The notes under the pieces: generated by a model | The model's input: only the letters and a program-made list of their open reading frames with translations | Database searches by the model: none | Told to the model about the DNA's origin: nothing | Shown here: positions 23,946-33,830 of the stretch, in pieces | Layout: the number at the start of each line of letters is the position of its first letter | How positions within the stretch are numbered: the first letter of the stretch is position 1 | NCBI RefSeq assembly: GCF_029873635.1 | Contig: NC_080428.1 | Coordinates: 66,495,101 to 66,559,100 of the forward strand | Direction: 5' to 3' | DNA: 64,000 nucleotides | DNA from: Malania oleifera | Lineage: Eukaryota > Streptophyta > Magnoliopsida > Santalales > Ximeniaceae | Position numbers and translations under genes: made by a program

Positions 23946-25694
23946 TGTTGGAAGTCCCAACTCGGAGTATATAGTCCAGAGTGGGGGTGAATAGACTCTT
24001 TTCGTGTAATACGTATTTTTCTACAAAATAAAAACTCTTTACAAGATACAAGAAATTATATCGTAATATAAATATAAATCAAGCACAAGATATAAAATAA
24101 AGAGTGTAAGAGAGAGAAAGAACAACACCGGTATTTTTACGTGGTTCGGCACCAAGCCTACTTCCACGCCTTAGCACCAAGCCAAGAATTCCACAATCCA
24201 CTAAAGAGACTCCTTCACCAGCAGAGAAGCCTTACGAGTCGAGAACAAATCCCTACACTCGGGAACAAACCCCTACCGGGCTCACCAAGAGCCTTCGCTT
24301 TGGTTCACAAAGAATCTTACAATAATGGTTCACAAAAAACCTTACAAGAGATTGGAAATACAATTTAATGCTCCTTAAATGAGCCAATATGAAACACAAC
24401 AAAATCCTCACTCTATTCTCTCAAGGAATGAATATTACAAGATAAGTAAGCAAGAGAGGATTGAGTACTTGTGAAGAATAACTAAAATGCAAAGTGCAAA
24501 GTGCTTAGGTTTTGGATAAAATGATATTTTTCACAAATATGATCAACAATGCTCAAAACCATGTTAATATAAGTCTAATAGCTTGTATTTATAACTCAAG
24601 AGGCAAAGGAGCCGTTAACTAGCCGTCGGAGGAAAGAAAAACTATTTTATTTGGTAAACTAGCTATTTTCCATCCGTTGGAGCGATTTTGCCCGTTGAAT
24701 TCGTTGACTAGGCCTTGCACTCGTCAACTAACCATACACTACACTCGTCGACGAATCCCCTATGTTCGTCGACGAGGTCCCTGAATCAGAAAAAGTGATC
24801 AACATAAAAGTTGTGGAATTTTGTATTAACTTTTTAGGGACACTAAGATCATCCCATTTGGACTTTTCTAGTAAAAGTTATGCCCAAAATAACGAAAAGT
24901 GTTCAGGATTCAAGGCTGCACTACGATAGTCACGATTGCTTTGTTTTTCCTTGTCAAAAAGTGTTTTAATGACTTAAAACATTATTGGACAAAAGGATAT
25001 GAAATATATTGAGTCTAATGAAGATTAAAACTTGTCCAAGTGAGTTTCCCCATAAATATAAGATATCTTGTTTTATGAAAACATATTTGAAAACTTGTTT
25101 CGATATCTTATATGCTTAGTTTGTCCTTTATTGAAAATATACTTGACTTTTAGGACTTTAGGACGTAGAGTTAGTTTTGTAAAATCAGGACCAAGCTTTG
25201 AAAATGTTTATAACTCATATATTACTTAACACTTGTTCCATTTTGAAAACTTAATTGAGTATAGGATTATTTTGACAAGCTTTTTATTTTTACTTTGAAA
25301 ACTATGAATTGTGAGTTTGTTACTTTTGTGCAGATCCTATATGCTCATGTGTCCTAGTATGCTTATGCAATGGCTCAGCTCTTACTCAGAAATCATGCAA
25401 GACACACACCACAAAAGTTATAATGCGCACTCACTCACACAACCCTTATTATAATTAATTTATACACAATAAAAACTCCGGGATGTGCTTTGGTGTTTTT
25501 GAGTCTGTGTCATTCCAATCTTTTCTATTTGATGTCTACTAGGTCCGATCTTTACTTCTGATTTGGTACCTCTATGTATTCGACACTTTGTACCTATACT
25601 AGATAAGATCTGCAATGATGGAAAATACTAGAAACAACAAATAAGTTAATATCATCAAAACATATGAACCAAGATAGTGTAAATAGGGCTAACA
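23946..25694 (-). mobile_element. SIRE/Maximus-like copia LTR, about 1.75 kb
   Basis: Runs TGTTGGAAGTCC to GGGCTAACA (TG...CA on either strand). Just outside the right edge, CTCCCTCTTTTTGATGATG is, on the minus strand, the AAAAAGAGGGAG purine tract that precedes the 3' LTR of SIRE-type copia elements. Almost no internal sequence remains, so it is a 3' fragment or near-solo LTR. It contains several GTCGAC palindromes (about 24.73-24.78 kb). Confidence 0.65.
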
Positions 25695-26633
25695 TTCTCC
25701 CTCTTTTTGATGATGTCTAACCTATTAAGAATCTACTTAATCTTTACATTTGTGTTCTTACAAAGGCTTATTGTACAAAGATAATCTTACTTAGAACCAC
25801 TAATGGGTTGTTATCATCAAAACAAGACAATTAAGCTTACGTAGCCTCTAAGGCTAACAAGTTGACTTGGGTATGACTCCATTGACCTGAGTACTCGAGT
25901 CCTACTGACTCTAGTATTTGGGTTGGGTTTGTTTTGGGTCTAAGTCCATTGACCCGGGTCTTGGGTAGTTTGACTCGGTTATTCAAGTCAAGTTGACCTT
26001 GGTATATGTGTCATTTTAGGGTATTTGAGTCATGTTGGCCTAAATTTTCTTGGAGCCTTTCAGGTTTTCTAGGTATTTGCATATGGTTTTTTGTAGTTTT
26101 GGGTTATGTTTTGGGGCATTTGAAGGTTTTTTGGGTGTTGTTTAGGAATAGGGGATTAAGTTGAGGGTCTCCTAGGTTCTAATTTTAGGGGATTGAGGGC
26201 TCTAACCTGGGGATTTTGGATTCTAATTTGAAGACTCTGTTTGGCTAAGATTTTGAGGTTTAGCTAAAAGTAAATGAATATTTAGGCAAATCAAAACTCA
26301 AAATTGCAAATCTCTTTCTACCTAAACAATGTCATTTTTCAAATTGCTTCAGTTAGTCAATCGAAACAATCAAAATGATTTATAAATACACTAAAATGAG
26401 ATAGTGAGGTACTTACCTTTTGGTCTCTTACTTCTTTTCCTTTCTTCCCTTCCGTAGCTTGAGCTCTCTTTTGTAGCCCTCTAAACCAGCTTTCTTATCC
26501 TGTTTTAGCTTTTGCTAAACTCCCTTCTTTTGCTTCTCCTCTTCACTTTCTCTATCTCTGTCTTTCTTTTCTTCAATTTCTATTCTCACTCTCTATTTCT
26601 CTATTGCTCTATTAGGGATTTCTAACTTCTAGC

Positions 26634-26634
<1 letters not shown>

Positions 26635-26674
<40 letters not shown>
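26635..26674. repeat. C-run followed by (CT)n microsatellite
   Basis: Nine C followed by about 16 CT dinucleotides. Confidence 0.9.
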
Positions 26675-26676
<2 letters not shown>

Positions 26677-27534
26677 GAATCTTTTATTTATAGACAAGGG
26701 GAAAGTGGGGAAGGGCCCTAAAGAGGAAAGAAGACTCTAGGGAACTTGCTAATTCTATGATTGAAGAGGGGATTAAGGATGAAAAATTTTAAAACTTGAC
26801 TGCAAGGGTAAAAATTGCAGGGGATTAGATTAGGTTGGGCTACTCCCCTCTTTTCTTAATTATTTATTATTTTCTTTGTTTATTTATTAAAAATTTTTGA
26901 ATCAACCCCCTCATAAGTTGGGCTTTTAGATCAACCAGACCCACTATGAGCCTAAAATTCAAAACAACCTCACCTGGGCAGGCCCACTGTAGGCCTCAAA
27001 ATGCAAAACAAGCCCAAATTGGGCCTCTTGTTGGGCTACAACTAACTTCAGCTTCTGGTTCTGTGAACGCAAATGCACAAATTTTGGAAAGTCGGCCCAA
27101 TAGAGCTCCAAGGATGGCTGCGGCTGCTCCTTTTTTTTTATTGTATTAATGAAAATAAATTATTGTAAAATTGCCTAATGCATGAATACTCAAATCTAGA
27201 CGATGAGGATGAGTAAATTGCAACGAGAGACCACTGTCTTTACATTAGATGTCACCAAAATTAAATAAAAATGAAGTAATAAAGCTAATAAAATCTCAAG
27301 ATTTTGTAAAATAAAGGTCGAACTTGGGTTGTCTACAGCTATTTTATTAGATTAATGTACGGTTGACATGGTAGATTCTGTCTATCCAGTAATTTCTCCT
27401 GTACAAAATGTATATTTAGTGTTTTTTAAGAAAAAAAAAAAAACACAAAAATAGTAATTACATTTTATTTAGAAATTGTCCTAAAATTGTCAATGTAATT
27501 TTTTATTTTTCATTACAATCTCATTTCTTTATGA

Positions 27535-28560
27535 TAGACATAACTATACTGCACATAAATGTATAAATTGTGTAAATAATTTTACAAGCAAAAATATCTT
27601 CATCTTTTAAAAGTAAGATCAAATATTCTTGAAGAAAGTAAATTTTGTAATATCTATAAAGATATGAATATTATAAATTAATTTGTGATCGAAAAATAGT
27701 TTATTTCTTAAAAGTAATATAAAAAATGTTTTAAAGGAACTAAATCTCTATACTATATATAGAAATATAAATAATATAAATCATTTGTAGATTCAACTAT
27801 ATCCTTATTTATTGAAAGTAAGACTAAATATTTTTAAAAGAATTAAATTTCTATATTATATATAGAAAGTAAATTTAATTAAAATTAGATAAAATATATT
27901 TATAGATTTATTTTAGACAATCTATATTATACGAATAGTGCAAATCAGTTTGCAAACAAAAATATCGATATCTTTTGAGAAAAAGACTAAAAAGTTCTAA
28001 AAGATGTAATTGTAATTTAATTTTTGGATAAAAATCTTCTTATTCTTAAAGTAATTTTTTATAAAACCAATATTCTTAAAAGAAGTAAATTTCTATACTA
28101 TATATAGAAATATCAATAGTGAAAATCATTTTATTAACAAAATTATTTTAATATTTTGAATGTAAAGCCAAATATTCTTTAAAAAATAAAATTTTATAAT
28201 ATATGTAAAAAGTAAGTCTAACTAAAATTAGGTAAAATTATATTTTAAATGCCTAAAAATTAATGTTTAAACTCAAAGAAAAAACTTCAATTTGATTGAA
28301 AAATAAAATAAACTAAGATTATATATAGAGATCTACATCTATATCTGTACTATGATAGTAAAAGATATCCTTATATTTTAAAAGCAATACAAAAACATTA
28401 AAAAAATTCACCAAAATTAGATAAAATTATATTTATAAAATTTATTTTAGATATATTAAATTTTGAATCTCAAAAAGAAATTCTATTTAGCTAAAAAATG
28501 ACAATACATATACGTATAAAAATATAAATAATGTAATTAATTTTGTAAACAAAAGTAATG
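27535..28560. repeat. Decayed AT-rich tandem array
   Basis: Recurring blocks in the same order: CAAAxATAT, then AAAGTAAGACxAAATATTCTT, then TTTCTATACTATATATAGAAA (self-complementary), then AATAxTGxAAATCAxTTT. Recognisable units begin near 27.58, 27.68, 27.79, 27.95, 28.13, 28.36 and 28.54 kb, with spacings of about 100-230 bp. No coding potential. Confidence 0.6.
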
Positions 28561-28777
28561 AGATTCCCGAAGAAGTTATTTCATTGGAAGATTTTTCAAA
28601 TCATGAACCAAATGACCCCTAGGAGTATATAGAAAATTTGAAGTGAGACTTTAATAGTAGAGATATAAAGGTCAAAATTTAAAAGGAAATGAGAAAGGCT
28701 AGCGCGACTATTTATTCACAGAAAATTTTAAAACTATCAATTTAAGATGCTATGTATCTTAATATTTAGTTTTAGAA

Positions 28778-29113
28778 CAAAAGATACTTATATCTCATGA
28801 GATTTAACAAAAAGATAGAGATTTTCCTTAAAAAATTTTATGGATTTTCCCTAAAATTTTTCAAAAATAACACAAATCTCCCTAAAGTTTTGAAAATGTC
28901 ACACACCTCCCATGAGATTTGTCAAGACACAAACCTCCTCTCAAAAATTTTATTTTATTTTTACCAAATATAATAGTTAGTTTGTGTCTTTATGACAAAC
29001 CTCAGTGAATGTTCTTGAAATTTTTGAAACTTCAAGAGAAGTTTTAAAATTTTTAAAACTTCAGGAAAGGTTATTTTCTTTTTATCAAACCTTTGGGGGG
29101 TTAGTATCTTTTG
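28778..29113. repeat. Foldback/MITE-like element
   Basis: Left end CAAAAGATACTTATATCTC...AACAAAAAGA and right end, read in reverse complement, CAAAAGATACTAACCCCCC...GATAAAAAGA form inverted termini of at least 45 bp with mismatches, around an AAATTTTT-rich centre. Target duplication is not clear, so the superfamily is unassigned. Confidence 0.5.
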
Positions 29114-29620
29114 CCTTCAAATTTATACAAGTTAGAGATATGGGCATATGATGATTTCTCCTCATAAGTTTTATAAAACTATCAATCATAAGATATCACA
29201 TAAGCACTAGTCTCATTAAATGATATGATCTAACATAAGTCTCAACGATGTAAGTCTCATTTCACTTTAATGAATCCAAAGTTCAAACATTAATACAATG
29301 CATTCGAATCTATGGATTCCAAATTCTATATGCAACAATCACCTCTTCTAATTTTTCAAAGAATAATTTTCTAAGTCTCATTCTTAGACTTAATATTAAT
29401 ATAATATTTTAAAACTATTGATTTTAAATGGCATATAGACGAACCGAAAATGCCTTCCATTGACCGCAGAAATTTATTATCATTATTTTGTGGCGAAAAA
29501 AAGAAAAGAAAAAGCCAAAGCCATTGTATAGGGAAATTATTGATTTAACAAATTCGAGTAGGGCTCCACTCTTATTTTAAAAATAAAAAAGGCGGGGAGG
29601 CGTGCGTCACTCGCTCGCTC
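29114..29620. other. Intergenic, nothing recognised
   Basis: AT-rich sequence upstream of the methyltransferase gene. Confidence 0.4.
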
Positions 29621-29625
29621 TTAAA

Positions 29626-29640
29626 TATTATTATATAGAT
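29626..29640 (+). promoter_or_regulatory. Possible TATA box of the SABATH gene
   Basis: TATTATTATATAGAT lies about 85-95 nt upstream of the start codon, preceded by a local GC-rich patch (GGCGGGGAGGCGTGCGTCAC). The distance fits a plant TATA box plus a short leader. Confidence 0.4.
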
Positions 29641-29722
29641 AATTATTAGTATCGTAAAATTAAGCAGAGTAGTATTTAGGGAGGGGAGAGTGATAGGGAA
29701 GAGGACAGAGTCTTGGTTTGCC

Positions 29723-32700
29723 ATGAACGGCGGCGAAGGCGTCTACAGCTACACCAAGAACTCCTCCTTCCAGGTATTTTAATTTTTCATTTAAAATTTT
29801 ATCTCCATTGGTTTCGTTCTGTTGACTTAACACGCATGATGTTGGATTATATTTGAAAATAAATTTCATATTTTGAATTTCCATTTCCATAAATTTCAAT
29901 GAATTATAATGTAAATTTATATTATCTTTTATCCAATTTTAATGTATTTAATTTTAAACTTTGAATCCCAAAAATTAGAACTAAACTCTAACTCTATCTT
30001 TGGAGAGATCTTGAATTTGAAGTTGTACTCGATTTGGATAAAATATAATACAAAATTGTATTAAAATTTGTCTAAATTTACCCAAATTCAAGTCCAGTGT
30101 CTAAAATTTATGCTCCCGAACGTAACATAAGGAGCGTGAATTTCGGATCTTGAATTTAGATTTGGACAAATTTCAATACAATTTTGTATTACATTTTATC
30201 CAAATTTAAGACCTCTCCAAACATAGGGTAAGAGAGTTTTGTGAGGTTCATAAAAACTTTAGGGTCCCTTTGGATAAATGATTTTACATGGGAAAAGAAA
30301 AGGAAAGGACAAGAAGGAGGTAAAAAATAAAGTTTGTTTTAAAATGACTAAAAATTAAAAAAAATATTAATAATGTGTAAAATCATTTTTTTGTTTGTAG
30401 ATTTTTATTTTTTTAATATTTTTTTTTTCTCATTTTCCTTGATAACCAAACATGAAAATGACGATTCCTTTATATTTTTCTTTCCTTTCCCTAATATTTT
30501 TGAGTTCCAATAGGAGCCTTAGGAAGGTCTGTATCTTTTTGCTTGACCTCATTCTAAGATCAAATACGATGAAAAGAAATTTAAGCTCTAAAGTAATATT
30601 TATTCCTTTTTATTTTATTAAACATAAAATAAAAAAAAATACCAAGTGACTTAGTTTGTAAACTCAAGACTTTCTCAATTAGATGCTAAGGTAGTGTTTG
30701 CAAATATGGATTTCAGACCTTAAATTTGGATTTGAGTGGATTTATACAAATTTTAATATAATAATTTACATCACATTTTATCGAAACCCAATATAAATTT
30801 AAATCCAAAAGCTTCACAAATATAGGATAAGTTTCGAATCTTGGGATTTACAATTTTTAAATGGAAAGAGAAAGAGAGAGATAGACCAGTTATCCTGATA
30901 AATTAGCTAGTGTTCATAAAGTTTCAGACACTTTTGTGTCAAAAAAAAATTCATGATAAAAATTGAAAATAATTATTCTTTATTATGAATAGATTTCAAT
31001 TTGATATTTACTCTATGATAATGACATATGTTTTTAGATAACTGATCAAACTCGTACCGTAACCATTCCGTTTTTACAACAAATCATTTTTTGAAACTTA
31101 TATTATTTATCTTATTCACATCTTATCTACTAGATGATTTTTTTTTTTATTTATGGTATAAAAAGCACAAATTTGAATAGTTTTTTGTTGCTGCATTTAT
31201 TTTGCAGAGATGATAATAATATAACTCAATTATTTTGCAGAGAGAAGCTGCAAGCATTGTGCAGGAGATGATTGATGAGGAAATTGCAAACAAGCTAGAC
31301 GTAAAAACCCTAATCTCATCCACCTCCAACACGTTTCGTCTAGTAGATATGGGATGTTCTGTAGGACCAAATACCTTCATTGCCGTCCAAAATGTGATCG
31401 ACGCAATGAAGAAGAAGTACCAATCCCAATGTCAATCCCATGGCACCATTTCCCAAATGCTAGATTTCCAAGTCTTCTTCAATGACCAAGCTTCTAATGA
31501 CTTCAACCTCCTCTTCGCCTCCCTCCCTCCTGAGAGACCCTACTTTGCAGCCGGCGTGCCGGGATCTTTCCACCGACGATTGTTCCCCTCCTCCTCCCTC
31601 CATTTTGCTTACTCCTCCATTGCTATCCACTGGCTCTCTAGAGTGCCCAAGCAGGTGCTAGATAAGAACTGTCCTGCATGGAACAAGGGAAGGATTCACT
31701 ATACGAATGCCCCTAGGGAAGTTGTTAATGCCTATGAAGCTCAGTTCGCTGCAGACATGGATGCATTCTTCAACGCTAGAGCCAAGGAGCTCTTGGTTGG
31801 AGGTATGATGGTGCTCATTGTTTCCACAGTCCAAGATGGGATGCCACAAAAGGCATTCAATGGGAGATGTGAGGTTTTGGGATCCTGCTTGGTGGACATG
31901 GCAAATGTGGTAAGTTAGCGAAAAATGCCATTGAATTTGACAACATCAAATTTATGCTTTTGAAATGGATTTGTGTGAATTTGCATAAATTGATTGTATT
32001 GAATTCATGCAAATTCATGCAAGTTCAATAGGTTGAGGATAATTTGGATGGTAGGAAAACTAAATCATGTTTGGGAGGACATAAAATCACAAAGTAGGCC
32101 GGTAATCTACTTTTTTATCTACTTAAATCTGTGATTAGTTATGAAGAGTTTTTTTTTTTTTTTTTGAAAAATGAAATAATGACAAGGAGGAAGTGTAATG
32201 GAGAGATATGGGGACATAATGGGAGGAAAATCATGACAAGGTAGAGTGAATGAAATCATGAAATTAGTTCTTTATCTCTTTCCCTCTTTCCCAATTTTCT
32301 GCCAACATTGGAAGGAAAAAGAAAAAAATTTCACCCACAATTACATCCCCTTTCCTCTTCCCTCCTAAATCACTTTGTAAACATTATTCATATAATAGAG
32401 TTTAGGTTAATTTGGGGGAAAAATTCATTAATTAGTAGTAGTTTATAGAATATTTTAACTTGAATAACTTGGAAATATTCAATTATGATGCTCGATCCAT
32501 AATATAAATATATTATTACTTAAAGGTAGTTTTCAATTTTCATGTTTCTATTTTTTTTTTTCCTAAAATGCCCTTCTTCTATAAGTTTAAAACTAAAATG
32601 GAATTCTTAATTAATACGTAGATTAGTAATCAATATTCTAATAAAACCAACCATTAACTCCATAATTCCTCTAGTATTTTTAGACTTCTACATTATTATT

Positions 32701-33144
32701 ATTATTATTTTTGTTTTAAATTTTAAGTGGACCACATGCATAGTATTGTTTGCACAAAACTAGTACATATATAATGTATAACGTATAAAATGTGGTCACT
32801 CTTTGTTGCAGGGCTTGATTACAGAAGACCAAGTGGACGCCTTCAACTTGCCTATGTACTCTCCTTCCCCAATTGAGATGACAAAGGCAATAGAGAGGAA
32901 TGGATGTTTTAGCATTGAGAGGATGGTGTTAAATAAACCCACATCATGGATTAAAAACCCCTTCGCCATGCAGATGCACTTTAGAGCTGGCACAGAGGGA
33001 CTTATCGCCAAACATTTTGGAACTAAAATTATTGACGAACTATTTGATAGATTTTTAAAGAAAATTAAAGAGTTCTATGATAATCTTGAATCAAACTATG
33101 AACAAGGAGGTCTATTATTTGTCTCCCTCAAACGTAAAAAATGA
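29723..33144 (+). CDS. SABATH-family carboxyl methyltransferase, complete, three exons
   Basis: Transfers a methyl group from S-adenosylmethionine to the carboxyl (rarely nitrogen) of a small molecule; cytosolic. Exons 29723-29773 (17 codons), 31241-31909 (223) and 32812-33144 (110 plus stop), all phase 0 and GT-AG, give 350 residues; relatives have about 350-380. The start MNGGEGVYSYTKNSSFQ is the family's N-terminal block. SAM-binding motif LVDMGCSVGPNT is at 51-62, FFNDQASNDFN at 96-106, GVPGSFHRRLFP at 122-133, and SSIAIHWLSRVP at 142-153. The pocket pair His147-Trp148 differs from the Met-Trp of salicylate methyltransferases. NKGRIHYTNAP and DQxxNDFN-type words resemble loganate methyltransferase and At5g38020-type enzymes. 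The substrate cannot be fixed from sequence. The reading frame appears whole. Intron 1 (1,467 bp) and intron 2 (902 bp) carry MITE-like sequence. Confidence 0.93.
29995..30227. repeat. Foldback MITE in SABATH intron 1
   Basis: Two arms of 80-90 bp are inverted copies: left about 29995-30085 and right about 30135-30227, sharing TTTGGAGAGRTCTTRAATTT and GGATAAAATRTAATACAAAA on opposite strands. The left arm carries an extra 15 bp or so. The whole would form a long hairpin. Target duplication is unresolved. Confidence 0.7.
30258..30475. repeat. MITE-like element in SABATH intron 1
   Basis: Begins GGGTCCCTTTGGATAAATG and ends TTCCTTGATAACCAAACATG, an imperfect inverted pair of the type that flanks many short plant elements. 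A relative lies at about 2205-2440. Confidence 0.5.
30695..30838. repeat. MITE-like element, same family as 29995-30227
   Basis: GTGTTTGCAAATATGG at the left and CTTCACAAATATAGG at the right are inverted; the interior carries GGATTTGAGTGGATTTATAC as in the 1.4-1.7 kb copy. Confidence 0.5.
32050..32390. repeat. Possible degraded MITE in SABATH intron 2
   Basis: ATGTTTGGGAGGACATAAAATCA near the left and CCTCCTAAATCACTTTGTAAACAT near the right are weakly inverted, with an 18-T run inside. Low certainty. Confidence 0.3.
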
Positions 33145-33317
33145 TGCACTTTGAATTTAGATAAGTTTAATATAGCACCTTTGGTTGTATGTTGATTTTA
33201 GACATAAAAATGATGCAATTTCAATTTAGATAATTCTGATATAGCACCTTTTCCTATACACACACTCTTGTCTCTCTTGGAGGGCTAAGCCCACACAAAG
33301 AAACTCATAGTAACTTG

Positions 33318-33830
33318 TGTTGTATATAGAATCGTAATTGCATAATGGAATATCAATGTAGCAATCAATAAAAACCAAGTATAGAACATACCCATGCATT
33401 ATATATGAAAGCAAATAAAATCAACATAAAGAATTACGTGGTTTGAAAATACTTACATCCACAAGGAGCAATCGACAAAGTACTATTACTATCTTGGTGT
33501 CAAAAAACACTTTACAATGATCTTCTTACTTCTTACAATGTAAATACACCCAGACCAGTGTATATATAAAGTTCTCCAGAGGTTTCCCTCCAAACCCCAA
33601 CCAACTTAACATCCATTGTTCAAAATTCAAAAATTTGCACTGGGTTCTCAAGCCAAATCGTCGACGGATTGGATCAAACCATTGACGGTTTCAAACAAAA
33701 TGTAAATTGTCTGAATTTTGGTGCCAAACCGTCGACATTTTCCCTACTTCTCCTCAGCACTTGTGATTTTCCATTATGTTTTCTTCCTTGTACATGCACT
33801 CATCAAGTATATGAGCCACATAACACAACA
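33318..33830 (-). repeat. Left (downstream) LTR of the minus-strand copia element
   Basis: 513 bp; contains CGTCGACGG and ACCGTCGAC words. Lies only 173 bp after the SABATH stop codon, so its sequence may overlap that gene's 3' UTR or terminator region. Confidence 0.9.

Larger units (their letters stand above)
22080..27337 (+). mobile_element. Probable old Tat/Ogre-like Ty3 LTR complex, interrupted by a copia LTR
   Basis: GGAGTCCCCACTGACC with a downstream GTATTAGCACCTCCTATGCA resembles the conserved leader/LTR words of plant Tat-Ogre elements, and the right side ends in TTGGGTTGTCTACA, a frequent end of such LTRs. Between them lie ACGTGG-rich sequence (23.05-23.33 kb), a G/T-rich tract, CT microsatellites and a TTTATTTATAGACAAGG motif that could be an LTR TATA region. 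No coding domain is visible. The call rests on short motifs only. Confidence 0.35.
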
